Source of the DNA: Pseudogulbenkiania sp. MAI-1
GTDB lineage: Bacteria > Pseudomonadota > Gammaproteobacteria > Burkholderiales > Chromobacteriaceae
Length of the DNA stretch: 64,000 bases
Reading direction: 5' to 3'
Assembly (NCBI RefSeq): GCF_000527175.1
Contig: NZ_AZUR01000001.1
Span: forward strand, 2,766,501-2,830,500
The notes below the pieces were generated by a model. It was not told the origin of the DNA. It ran no database searches and saw only the letters and a program-made list of their open reading frames with translations. Within the stretch, counting starts at the first letter, position 1. Every line of letters starts with the position of its first letter. Made by a program: the position numbers and the translations under genes. Shown here one piece after another: positions 33,496 to 42,092 of the stretch.

Positions 33496-34749
33496 ATGAA
33501 AATGCCACCACTATCCCCTACCCCCAGCCTTGCACCGAAACCGTCACCTGCGGTCACAATACCGGCCTTCCTGCAGGCGCCGCACCGCGTGGCCTTCCTG
33601 CCCGGCATGGTGTTCGCCATCGTGCTGCTGGCGGGCTGGTCGCTGGAAATGAGCAGCCGTGTGGCCGGCTTCGCCCTGCCACTCTCGATCCCCGCCACGC
33701 TGGCGCACGGCTTCCTGATGCTGTATGGCATCTTCCCGTTCTTCATGACCGGCTTCATTCTGACCGCCGGCCCGCGCTGGCTGAACGTCGCCGCACCGTC
33801 GCGCCGCAGCTACCTTGCCATTCCGGCCTTGATGGCGGCCGGCCTGGTGCTGTGGCTGGCGGGCCTGGCCTTCGGTAGCACCCTGTCCGTGGCTGGCTTG
33901 CTGAGCTATACGCTGGGCTTCGCCGGGCTGGTGCTGGTCTTCGGCAAAACGATCGCGGCCAGCCCGCAAGCCGACCGCCGCCACGCCATCGCGGTGGAGC
34001 TGGCCTTCGCCGTTGGCCTCGCCGGCCTGCTGGCTGCACTCTACTGGCTGCTCAGCGGCGATATCACCGGCTGGGCCGTGATGCGCGACCTGGCGCTCTG
34101 GGGTTTTCTGCTGCCGGTCTTCCTGACCGTCAGCCACCGCATGGTACCGTTCTTCTCCTCCACCGTGCTGACCGGCTATCAAGCCTGGCGGCCGAACTGG
34201 CTGCTGTACGCACTGCTGGCCGGCTCGTTCGGCCACGGCCTGCTGCATATCGCCGCCGTCACCACCCTGCCCGCCGACCTGCCACTAACGGTGCTGCTGG
34301 CCTACACCTCGTGGCGCTGGCGCTTGCGCGCCAGCCTGTCGGTACGCCTCCTGGGCATGCTGCATCTGGCCTTCGCCTGGCTGGCGATCGGCTTCGCCCT
34401 CTACACGCTGCAAGACGTCGCCGCCCTCTTCGGCCACAACCTGCTCGGCCTGGCCCCGCTGCACGCCATCACCACCGGTTTTTTCCTGACCATGGTGATC
34501 GCCTTCGTGACACGGGTGAGCCTCGGCCATTCCGGCCGGCCGCTCGAAGCCAGCCCCGGCGTCTGGCGTCTCTACCTCGCCGCGCAGTGGATGGCGCTGG
34601 CGCGCGTGCTGGCCGACATCCTGCCCGCCGGCCTGACCGGGCTGCTTTACGTGCTGGCCGCCTGCGGCTGGCTGCTCACGCTGCTATGCTGGGGTAGGCT
34701 GTTCATCCCCATCTACCTGAAACGGCGCGAGGACGGCAAGCCCGGTTGA
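33496..34749 (+). CDS. nnrS: NnrS family heme-copper membrane protein
   Basis: 417 residues with about 12 membrane helices. NnrS proteins are linked to nitric oxide or nitrosative stress tolerance and are usually controlled by NO-responsive Crp/Fnr regulators, as here. Diagnostic segments: HRVAFLPGMVFAIVLLAGW near residue 31, AHGFLMLYGIFPFFMTGFIL near 70, SHRMVPFFSS near 215, and HAITTGFFLTMVIAFVTRVSLGH near 325. ATG 33496 has GGAG 7 bases upstream; earlier in-frame starts lie within the regulatory region. Confidence 0.88.
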   Translation: MKMPPLSPTPSLAPKPSPAVTIPAFLQAPHRVAFLPGMVFAIVLLAGWSLEMSSRVAGFALPLSIPATLAHGFLMLYGIFPFFMTGFILTAGPRWLNVAAPSRRSYLAIPALMAAGLVLWLAGLAFGSTLSVAGLLSYTLGFAGLVLVFGKTIAASPQADRRHAIAVELAFAVGLAGLLAALYWLLSGDITGWAVMRDLALWGFLLPVFLTVSHRMVPFFSSTVLTGYQAWRPNWLLYALLAGSFGHGLLHIAAVTTLPADLPLTVLLAYTSWRWRLRASLSVRLLGMLHLAFAWLAIGFALYTLQDVAALFGHNLLGLAPLHAITTGFFLTMVIAFVTRVSLGHSGRPLEASPGVWRLYLAAQWMALARVLADILPAGLTGLLYVLAACGWLLTLLCWGRLFIPIYLKRREDGKPG

Positions 34750-34798
34750 TGCCGACTTTATCCATAGCATAACTATCGACCCTACAAAGAGAGCCATT

Positions 34799-35023
34799 AT
34801 GCCAGCCCAAGACCTGAGAAACATGGCCCCACCCGGCCCGATCGAAATCATCCTCAACGCCGCCGACGAGCTGCAAGCCGGGGACGAAGCAGCCTTCATC
34901 CTGCCGCACTTTCCCGGCCCGCTGATTCCGCTGCTGGACGACTACCCGCTGATCCAGTACCGCTTCGAAACCGGCACGGACGGCGGCGTGACCCTCTACC
35001 TGAGCCGCCCGGCCGAAGATTGA
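34799..35023 (+). CDS. Small DUF2249 protein
   Basis: 74 residues. APPGPIEIILNAADELQAGD followed by a PLIPLLDDYPLIQYRFE core matches the short DUF2249 (SirA-like) pattern. Such genes often accompany nitric-oxide, nitrite or cytochrome loci; function unknown. It follows nnrS by 49 bases and ends before a bidirectional terminator, so it is probably cotranscribed with nnrS. Confidence 0.75.
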   Translation: MPAQDLRNMAPPGPIEIILNAADELQAGDEAAFILPHFPGPLIPLLDDYPLIQYRFETGTDGGVTLYLSRPAED

Positions 35024-35073
35024 CGGCGGCGGCAAGGGGGTGGCCCAAGCCACGCTCGTTCCTCCCCCGCAGC

Positions 35074-35101
35074 AAAAAAGCCCGCGTATCCGCGGGCTTT
35101 T
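35074..35101. terminator. Bidirectional terminator between the DUF2249 gene and pnp
   Basis: AAAAGCCCGCG (35076-35086) pairs with CGCGGGCTTTT (35091-35101), 11 bp with a TATC loop and A/T tracts on both sides. Confidence 0.9.
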
Positions 35102-35120
35102 CGTTGGCTGCCTAAGCAGC

Positions 35121-37268
35121 TTAGTTGCCGGCCTTCAGGCCGAAAGCGTCGGCGGTTTCGCGCGCCGTCTTGGCTTCGTCTTCCAGCAGCGCCTTGATCG
35201 ACAGGCGGATGCGGCCGCGGTCGTCCATCTCGATCGCCTTGACCTTCACCACCTGGCCTTCCTTCAGGTAGTCGGACACGTTCTTGATGCGCTCGTTGGC
35301 GATCTGCGAAATGTGTACCAGACCATCCTTGCCCGGCAGGATGGAAACGATGGCGCCGACGTTGTTGTCGAGAATCTTCACCACGGTGCCTTCGTAGATC
35401 TTGCCCACTTCGACTTCGACGGTGATTTCCTCGATACGCTTCTTGGCGGCATCGGCGCCTTCCTGGGTCACCGAGGCAATGGTGATGGTGCCGTCTTCCT
35501 CGATGTTGATCTCGGTGCCGGTATCCTTGGTGATGGAGCGGATGGTCTCGCCACCCTTGCCGATCACTTCGCGGATCTTGTCCGGGTTGATCTTCATCAC
35601 GAACAGGCGCGGAGCGTGGGTGGACAGCTGCTGCGGACCTTCCACGGCTTCCTTCATCAGGCCCAGGATATGCAGACGGCCTTCCTTGGCCTGGTCGAGC
35701 GCGACCTGCATGATTTCCTTGGTGATGCCCTGGATCTTGATGTCCATCTGCAGCGCGGTCACGCCTTCGGCGGTACCGGCCACCTTGAAGTCCATATCGC
35801 CCAGGTGATCTTCGTCACCCAGGATGTCGGTCAGCACGGCGAAGCGGTTGCCTTCCAGGATCAGGCCCATGGCGATACCGGCCACGTGCGCCTTCAGCGG
35901 CACGCCGGCGTTCAGCAGCGACAGGCAGCCGCCGCACACCGACGCCATCGACGAGGAGCCGTTGGACTCGGTGATTTCCGACACCACGCGCATCGAGTAG
36001 CCGAACTCGTCGGCCGACGGCAGCACCTGCGCCAGGGCGCGCTTGGCCAGACGGCCGTGGCCGATCTCGCGGCGCTTCGGCGGGCCCATGCGGCCGGCTT
36101 CACCGGTCGAGTACGGCGGGAAGTTGTAATGCAGCATGAAGCGGTCGGTGTACTCGCCGGCCAGCGCATCGATAATCTGCTCATCGCGCTGGGTGCCCAG
36201 CGTGGTCACCACCATGGCCTGGGTTTCGCCGCGGGTGAACAGCGCCGAACCGTGGGTACGCGGCAGCACGCCGGTACGGATGGCGATCGGGCGCACGGTG
36301 CGGGTGTCGCGGCCGTCGATACGCGGCTCGCCGGCCAGGATCTGGCCACGCACGATCTCGGCTTCCAGGCTCTTGAAGATGCCCTTGATCTCGTTGGCGG
36401 TCAGGGTGTCGGTTTCTTCGGTGATCAGCGCTGCCTTGACGTCGTTCCAGGCTTCGGCCAGCACCTGGCTGCGCGCCTGCTTCTGACGGATGCGGAAGGC
36501 GTTGGCGATCTTCTCGCCCGACACTTCACGCACCTTGGCGATCAGCTCGTCGTTCTGGGCCGGAGCGGCCCAGTCCCACATCACCGGGTTGACTTCGTCA
36601 GCCAGCTCGTTGATGGCCTTGATGGCGGCCTGCATCTGATCGTGGCCGAACACCACAGCACCCAGCATCACGGCTTCCGGCAGTTCCTTGGCTTCCGATT
36701 CGACCATCAGCACGGCACGATGGGTGCCGGCTACAACCAGGTCGAGCTGGGAGGTTTCCAGCTCGGTCTTGGTCGGGTTGAGGATGTATTCGCCGTTGGC
36801 GTAGCCGACGCGGGCCGCGCCGATCGGGCCGTTGAACGGCAGGCCGGAAATGGCCAGCGCGGCGGAGGCGCCGATCATGGCCGGGATGTCGGAGTCGATT
36901 TCCGGGTTCAGCGACATCACGGTGGCGACGATCTGCACGTCGTTATAGAAGCCTTCCGGGAACAGCGGGCGGATCGGACGATCGATCAGGCGGCTGGTCA
37001 GGATTTCCTTCTCGGACTGTTTACCTTCGCGCTTGAAGAAGCCGCCCGGAATCTTGCCGGCGGCGTAGGTCCGCTCGAGGTAGTCGACGGTCAGCGGAAA
37101 GAAGTCCTGGCCCGGCTTGACGCTTTGCGCGCCGACCACGGATACCAGCACCACGGTGTCTTCCATGGTGACGACAACGGCGCCGGAGGCCTGGCGGGCC
37201 ACTTCACCGGTTTCCAGGGTCACGGTGTGACGGCCGTACTGGAAAGTCTTGCTAATCTTGTTGAACAC
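35121..37268 (-). CDS. pnp: Polynucleotide phosphorylase
   Basis: 715 residues (E. coli 711). It is a 3'-5' phosphorolytic exoribonuclease of the degradosome: two RNase PH domains (about 1-220 and 310-540), a KH domain (KINPDKIREVIGKGGETIRSI near 555) and an S1 domain (GKIYEGTVVKILDNNVGAIVSI near 622). GRDTRTVRPI near 324 and FFKREGKQSEKEILTSRLIDRP near 75 are signatures. Start is GTG 37268 with AAGGGATG upstream. It is the last gene of the rimP-pnp region, behind its own leader hairpin and the rpsO terminator. Confidence 0.95.
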   Translation of the reverse strand: MFNKISKTFQYGRHTVTLETGEVARQASGAVVVTMEDTVVLVSVVGAQSVKPGQDFFPLTVDYLERTYAAGKIPGGFFKREGKQSEKEILTSRLIDRPIRPLFPEGFYNDVQIVATVMSLNPEIDSDIPAMIGASAALAISGLPFNGPIGAARVGYANGEYILNPTKTELETSQLDLVVAGTHRAVLMVESEAKELPEAVMLGAVVFGHDQMQAAIKAINELADEVNPVMWDWAAPAQNDELIAKVREVSGEKIANAFRIRQKQARSQVLAEAWNDVKAALITEETDTLTANEIKGIFKSLEAEIVRGQILAGEPRIDGRDTRTVRPIAIRTGVLPRTHGSALFTRGETQAMVVTTLGTQRDEQIIDALAGEYTDRFMLHYNFPPYSTGEAGRMGPPKRREIGHGRLAKRALAQVLPSADEFGYSMRVVSEITESNGSSSMASVCGGCLSLLNAGVPLKAHVAGIAMGLILEGNRFAVLTDILGDEDHLGDMDFKVAGTAEGVTALQMDIKIQGITKEIMQVALDQAKEGRLHILGLMKEAVEGPQQLSTHAPRLFVMKINPDKIREVIGKGGETIRSITKDTGTEINIEEDGTITIASVTQEGADAAKKRIEEITVEVEVGKIYEGTVVKILDNNVGAIVSILPGKDGLVHISQIANERIKNVSDYLKEGQVVKVKAIEMDDRGRIRLSIKALLEDEAKTARETADAFGLKAGN

Positions 37269-37318
37269 AGGGCATCCCTTTTGCTATTTGTTTGAGGCAA
37301 GTGGACTCACAACGGGAA

Positions 37319-37363
37319 CCCCTAGAAATACCGGCTGGCATCGGTAACCGGCATGTCTAGAGG
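37319..37363 (-). promoter_or_regulatory. pnp leader hairpin
   Basis: On the minus strand CCTCTAGA (37363-37356) pairs with TCTAGGGG (37326-37319), continuing across an internal loop into a CCGGTT/AGCCGG helix. In E. coli a leader stem cut by RNase III mediates PNPase autoregulation; this hairpin is in the equivalent place. Confidence 0.5.
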
Positions 37364-37401
37364 CTCCTCCCGTCGTGTCATTTAGTTAGTGGGTCGGGAA
37401 A

Positions 37402-37434
37402 CGAAAAAGTCGCAGACGGGCTGCGACTTTTTCG
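37402..37434 (-). terminator. Terminator after rpsO
   Basis: A perfect 14-bp stem (37402-37415 / 37421-37434, CGAAAAAGTCGCAG) with an ACGGG loop, T-rich on the descending arm, 12 bases past the rpsO stop. Partial readthrough into pnp is expected by analogy with E. coli. Confidence 0.85.
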
Positions 37435-37446
37435 AACCTGAACCGA

Positions 37447-37716
37447 TTACTTGCGCAGACCCAGACGGGTGATCAGGGCACGGTAGCTGTCGGCGTCGGT
37501 GCGCTTGAGGTAGTCAAGCAGGCGGCGACGACGGCTCACCAGTTTCAGCAGGCCGCGACGGCTGTGATGATCCTTGGTGTTGGCCTTGAAGTGCGGGGTC
37601 AGATCGTTGATACGAGCGGTCAGCAGGGCGATTTGCACTTCCGACGAACCGGTATCGCCTTCCTTGTGTTGGAAGTTTTTAACGATCTCTGCTTTTTGAG
37701 CGGCGGTGATGGCCAT
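37447..37716 (-). CDS. rpsO: 30S ribosomal protein S15
   Basis: 89 residues, the exact family length. AITAAQKAEIVKNFQHKEGD and HHSRRGLLKLVSRRRRLLDY are the S15 signatures; it binds 16S rRNA at the central-domain three-way junction. Start ATG 37716, not the upstream in-frame start at 37734. Position between truB and pnp is conserved in proteobacteria. Confidence 0.97.
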   Translation of the reverse strand: MAITAAQKAEIVKNFQHKEGDTGSSEVQIALLTARINDLTPHFKANTKDHHSRRGLLKLVSRRRRLLDYLKRTDADSYRALITRLGLRK

Positions 37717-37789
37717 TTCTAATGAACTCCACAATCAGGTAAGGGCGGTTAAGCCCGACAAGTGCGGCGAGCCGAAACCCATCCGCACT

Positions 37790-38713
37790 TCACGCTTCGG
37801 CTGCCGAGGCAGCCATGAGCCGAAGGGGGGAAAGAACGCCAGGTTCTCTGACCTCCCCCAGCCCGACAAATTCCCGCGTTTGCGCTAGGTAAACCCGGAA
37901 GCGTGGCATTGTCTCACATTTTTTCGCAATGCGCACCGGCTGCCCCTGGCGAAAACGACCCGCCTCTTCCGGCGCCAGGGCGATCTCCGGCAGGTGCGCC
38001 ACCAGCACGTCCACCGGCAGCAGCAATGCGTCGCGCTCGGCTTCGGCCACGGCCTCCAGCGCCTCCAGCGTGATCGCCCGATCCAGCGCGAAACCGCCGG
38101 TGGTGGTGCGCCGCAGGCCGGTCAGGAAAGCCCCGCAGCCCAGCGCCTCGCCGATATCCTCGGCCAGTGTGCGCACGTAGGTGCCCTTGCTGCACAGCAC
38201 GTCGACCACCGCCTCGCGGCCATCGAAGCTGACCAGTTCCAGCGCATGGATGATCACGTCGCGCGCCTGGCGCTCGATGTCGACCCCGGCCCGGGCGTAC
38301 TCGTACAGCGGCTTGCCCTGGAACTTGAGCGCCGAATACATCGGCGGCACCTGGCTGATCGGGCCGAGAAACTGCGCCATCACGCGGCGCAGCGCGGCCT
38401 CGTCGAACGTTACCGGACGCTCGCGCAGTACCTCGCCTTCGAGGTCGCCGGTGGAAGTCACCTTGCCGAAGCAGATCGTTGCCCGATAGCCCTTGTCGGC
38501 GTCGAGCAGGTAGGACGAAAACTTGGTGGCTTCGCCCAGGCACACCGGCAACAGGCCGGTGGCGAGCGGGTCGAGCACGCCGGTATGCCCAGCCTTGGCG
38601 GCGCTATACAGCCAGCGCGCCTTGAGCAAAGCCGAGTTGCTGGTAACGTTGTACGGCTTGTCCAGCAGCAGCACGCCGCTGACGGCGCGCTTCTTGCGAC
38701 GCATCTGCGTCAT
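37790..38713 (-). CDS. truB: tRNA pseudouridine(55) synthase
   Basis: 307 residues. It makes pseudouridine 55 in the T loop of nearly all tRNAs. SGVLLLDKPYNVTSN near 12, catalytic Asp in AGHTGVLDPLATGLLPVC near 48, and CSKGTYVRTLAEDIG near 178 are TruB motifs. ATG 38713 overlaps the rbfA stop by 4 bases. The 8-bp inverted repeat AAGTGCGG/CCGCACTT at 37760-37790 follows its stop and precedes rpsO. Confidence 0.95.
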   Translation of the reverse strand: MTQMRRKKRAVSGVLLLDKPYNVTSNSALLKARWLYSAAKAGHTGVLDPLATGLLPVCLGEATKFSSYLLDADKGYRATICFGKVTSTGDLEGEVLRERPVTFDEAALRRVMAQFLGPISQVPPMYSALKFQGKPLYEYARAGVDIERQARDVIIHALELVSFDGREAVVDVLCSKGTYVRTLAEDIGEALGCGAFLTGLRRTTTGGFALDRAITLEALEAVAEAERDALLLPVDVLVAHLPEIALAPEEAGRFRQGQPVRIAKKCETMPRFRVYLAQTREFVGLGEVREPGVLSPLRLMAASAAEA

Positions 38714-39108
38714 GCCTCGTCGCCCTCTTCCGGCTTGTCCTGACGCTCGGCGTACTCTTCGGACACCTGGTTGATCAGGCGCGTCATGTGCATGCCGCGC
38801 TCGATCGACTCGTCGTAGACGAAATGCAACTGCGGCGTGGTGAAGATCTGGAGGGAACGGCCCAGTTCGCTGCGCAGATAGCCTGCCGCGTGCTCCAGCG
38901 CCTCCTGCGTCACCTCGCGCGTCTTGTCGTCCATCACGGTGTAATAGATCTTGGCGTGCGAGTAATCGCGCGTCACCTCGACCGAAGTGATGGTAATCCA
39001 GCCGGCACGCGGGTCTTTCAAGCCCTTGCGCAGCAGTTCAGCCAACTCGCGCTGGATCTGGTCGGCGATGCGATCCGAGCGGGAAAAACCTTTTTTGGCT
39101 CTGGCCAT
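38710..39108 (-). CDS. rbfA: Ribosome-binding factor A
   Basis: 132 residues (E. coli 133), a KH-fold 30S maturation and cold-shock factor. RSDRIADQIQRELAELLRKGLKDPR and ITSVEVTRDYSHAKIYYTVM are family signatures. It lies between infB (82-base gap containing a terminator-like hairpin) and truB (4-base overlap). Confidence 0.95.
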   Translation of the reverse strand: MARAKKGFSRSDRIADQIQRELAELLRKGLKDPRAGWITITSVEVTRDYSHAKIYYTVMDDKTREVTQEALEHAAGYLRSELGRSLQIFTTPQLHFVYDESIERGMHMTRLINQVSEEYAERQDKPEEGDEA

Positions 39109-39132
39109 GGTGTTAGTCCTGATTCACTGAAA

Positions 39133-39178
39133 ACACAAAAGCGAGCGCCGTCTGGCCGCAGCCAGAGGGACGCTCGCC
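39133..39178 (-). terminator. Terminator-like hairpin between infB and rbfA
   Basis: On the minus strand GCGAGCG (39177-39171) pairs with CGCTCGC (39147-39141), with an inner TCTGGC/GCCAGA helix and TGCG loop, followed by TTTTGTGTTTT. It would lower transcription into rbfA-truB-rpsO. Confidence 0.75.
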
Positions 39179-39190
39179 CGAACGACACGC

Positions 39191-42055
39191 TTAAAGGGTA
39201 CGCGCCACTTCGACGATTTCGAACGCTTCCAGTTGGTCGCCTTCCTGGATGTCGTTGAAGTTCTTCAGCATCAGGCCGCACTCGTAGCCCTGCTTCACTT
39301 CCTTCACATCGTCCTTGAAGCGCTTGAGCGATTCGAGTTCGCCGGTATGCACCACCACGTTGCGACGGATCACGCGGATCATCGAACCACGCTTCACCAG
39401 GCCGTCGGTCACCATACAACCGGCGATGTTGCCGACCTTGGACACCGGGATCACCTGGCGGATTTCTGCGGTACCGGTGATCTGCTCCTTCTTCTCCGGC
39501 GACAGCATGCCCGACATGGCGGCCTTCACCTCGTCCACGGCATCGTAAATGATGCTGTAGTAGCGGATGTCGACACCTTCGCTCTCGGCCAGCTTGCGCG
39601 CCGCGGCATCGGAACGGGTGTTGAAGCCGATCACGATGGCCTTGGAAGCGATCGCCAGGTTGATGTCCGATTCCGAGATGCCACCCACGCCGGAGTGCAG
39701 GATGTTGACGCGCACTTCGTCGGTGGACAGCTTCTGCAGGCTCTGCGACAGCGCTTCGTAGGAACCCTGCACGTCGGCCTTGATGATGATGGAGAGGTTC
39801 TGCACCTCGCCTTCGGCCATCTGGGCGAACATGTTCTCCAGCTTGGCGGCCTGCTGCTTGGCCAGGCGCACGTCGCGGAACTTGCCCTGACGGAACAGCG
39901 CGATTTCGCGCGCTTTCTTCTCGTCCACCAGCACCATGGCGTCTTCGCCGGCGGCCGGCACATCGGACAGGCCGAGGATTTCCACCGGAATCGACGGACC
40001 GGCTTCATCAACCGGCTTGCCGTTTTCGTCGATCATGGCACGGACGCGACCGAAGGCGGTACCGGCCAGCACCACGTCACCCTTCTTCAGGGTGCCGGAC
40101 TGCACCAGCAGCGTGGCCACCGGACCACGACCCTTGTCGAGACGGGCTTCGACGATCACGCCCTTGGCCGGCGCCTCAACCGCAGCGGTCAGCTCCAGCA
40201 CCTCGGCTTGCAGCAGCAAGCCTTCCAGCAGGTCGTCGATGCCCTGGCCGGTCTTGGCGGAAACCTCGACGAACATCGAGTCGCCGCCCCAGTCTTCCGG
40301 CACCACTTCCTGCGCCACCAGTTCCTGGCGGATGCGTTCGGGGTTGGCGCCCTGCTTGTCGATCTTGTTCACCGCGACCACGATCGGCACACCGGCCGCC
40401 TTGGCATGGTGGATGGCCTCGATGGTCTGCGGCATCACGCCGTCGTCGGCGGCCACGACCAGGATCACGATGTCGGTTGCCTTGGCACCGCGGGCACGCA
40501 TGGCGGTAAACGCCTCGTGACCCGGGGTATCGAGGAAGGTCACCACGCCGCGCGGGGTTTCCACATGGTAGGCACCGATGTGCTGGGTAATGCCGCCGGC
40601 TTCGCCCGCGGCGACCTTGGCGCGGCGGATGTAGTCCAGCAGCGAGGTTTTGCCGTGGTCGACGTGACCCATCACGGTCACCACCGGCGGACGCGGCAGG
40701 CGCTCCACCTCGGCACCACCCTCGACGTTCTCGAGGAAGGCATCCGGGTCGTCCATCTGGGCAGCCTTGCCGATGTGGCCCATCTCTTCCACCACGATCA
40801 GCGCGGTTTCCTGGTCCAGCACCTGGTTGATGGTGACCATCATGCCCATCTTCATCAGGGTCTTGATCACCTCGACGGCCTTGACCGCCATGCGGTGGGC
40901 CAGGTCGGCCACGGTGATGGTTTCCGGCACCAGCACTTCGTGCACGATCGGCTCGGTCGGCGCGGTGAAGGCATGCTGGTTGTTGGCGCGCGACTTGCCA
41001 CCAGCCTTGCGGCTCTTCCAGTCGTTGCCGGTATCGCCGCCCTTGACGCGCAGGCCACGGCCTTTCTTGCCGTCATCCCAGCTGCGTTCGCTACCACCTT
41101 TCTTGCCCTTCTTCGGAGCGGCCGAACCCGGCGCCGGTGCCGGAGCCGCTGCCGCAGCGGCGACAGCCGGTGCCGGACGCGCTCCGGCCGGAGCCGAGCG
41201 CTGGCCGCCCGCGGCCGGACGCACGCCGGCAGAACCTGGACGCTGACCGGCGGCCGGCTGGCCACTGCGCGGACCACGCCCCTCCTGCGGACGGCCATCG
41301 GCCGAACGCGCGGCAGCCGGGCGTGCTTCAACCGGCTTGGCCTCCACCGGCTTCGGAGCCGGTGGGGGATTTTCGGCGGCCAGCTTGGCGGCCTGGCGAC
41401 GCTCTTCGCGCTCGATCTTTTCGCGCATCAGCGCTTCCTGGCGAGCACGGAACGCGGCTTGTCGCTTCTCTTCCGCTTCGCGCGCGGCGATTTCTTCCGG
41501 CGACAGGATGGACAGCGGAGCCGGGCGCACCGGGGCGGCCGGCTTGGCTTCCGCAGCAGCCGGTTCTTGCGGCTTGGCTGCCGCCTTGGCCTCGACTGCC
41601 GGCTTCGGCGCTTCGGGCTTTTTCTCTTCCTTGACTTCCACCTTCGCCACGACCGGCTCCGGCTTCACCTCGGCCTTGACTTCGACCGGGGCCGGGGCAA
41701 CCGGCTCGGGAGCCGCCACCTTGGCAGGCTCGGGCTTGGCGGCAGACACCGCGGCAGCCGGAGCCGGCACCTCGAGCGGACGCTGCACCACGCGCTTCTT
41801 GCGGGTTTCCACCTTCACCGTGCCGCCGTCGGCCGTACGCACTTCGCTGGTCTGCTTGCGGGTCACCGTGATCGGGGTCTCGTTACGGGCACCATGCGAG
41901 CGCTTCAGGTAGTCCAGGAGCTGGGATTTGTCCCGTTCGGAGAGGGTGTCATCCAGCGAGCTCTTGCCGACACCGGCGGCACGCAGCTGCTCCAGCAGGC
42001 GATCCGGTGTCAAGCCAAGCTCACTGGCAAACTGTTTTACATTCGTCAATACCAT
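39191..42055 (-). CDS. infB: Translation initiation factor IF-2
   Basis: 954 residues. The N-terminal IF2N domain (about 1-55: NVKQFASELGLTPDRLLEQL) is followed by a long Ala/Pro/Glu/Lys-rich linker (about 95-340), a second IF2N domain (near 385-435) and the GTPase core. G1 GHVDHGKTS lies near residue 462, G3 DTPGHEAF near 508, G4 NKIDKQ near 562. Domains II-IV then bind fMet-tRNA. ATG 42055 has GGGAAG upstream; an in-frame TTG lies 12 bases before. The 964-codon plus-strand frame covering it is antisense shadow. Confidence 0.96.
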   Translation of the reverse strand: MVLTNVKQFASELGLTPDRLLEQLRAAGVGKSSLDDTLSERDKSQLLDYLKRSHGARNETPITVTRKQTSEVRTADGGTVKVETRKKRVVQRPLEVPAPAAAVSAAKPEPAKVAAPEPVAPAPVEVKAEVKPEPVVAKVEVKEEKKPEAPKPAVEAKAAAKPQEPAAAEAKPAAPVRPAPLSILSPEEIAAREAEEKRQAAFRARQEALMREKIEREERRQAAKLAAENPPPAPKPVEAKPVEARPAAARSADGRPQEGRGPRSGQPAAGQRPGSAGVRPAAGGQRSAPAGARPAPAVAAAAAAPAPAPGSAAPKKGKKGGSERSWDDGKKGRGLRVKGGDTGNDWKSRKAGGKSRANNQHAFTAPTEPIVHEVLVPETITVADLAHRMAVKAVEVIKTLMKMGMMVTINQVLDQETALIVVEEMGHIGKAAQMDDPDAFLENVEGGAEVERLPRPPVVTVMGHVDHGKTSLLDYIRRAKVAAGEAGGITQHIGAYHVETPRGVVTFLDTPGHEAFTAMRARGAKATDIVILVVAADDGVMPQTIEAIHHAKAAGVPIVVAVNKIDKQGANPERIRQELVAQEVVPEDWGGDSMFVEVSAKTGQGIDDLLEGLLLQAEVLELTAAVEAPAKGVIVEARLDKGRGPVATLLVQSGTLKKGDVVLAGTAFGRVRAMIDENGKPVDEAGPSIPVEILGLSDVPAAGEDAMVLVDEKKAREIALFRQGKFRDVRLAKQQAAKLENMFAQMAEGEVQNLSIIIKADVQGSYEALSQSLQKLSTDEVRVNILHSGVGGISESDINLAIASKAIVIGFNTRSDAAARKLAESEGVDIRYYSIIYDAVDEVKAAMSGMLSPEKKEQITGTAEIRQVIPVSKVGNIAGCMVTDGLVKRGSMIRVIRRNVVVHTGELESLKRFKDDVKEVKQGYECGLMLKNFNDIQEGDQLEAFEIVEVARTL

Positions 42056-42092
42056 GCGTCTTCCCAAATTCCGTCAATAACTTCCCGAAGCC

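Noticed and set aside
35040..37295. 751-codon plus-strand ORF opposite pnp
   Set aside because: Antisense shadow of pnp with no recognisable domain.
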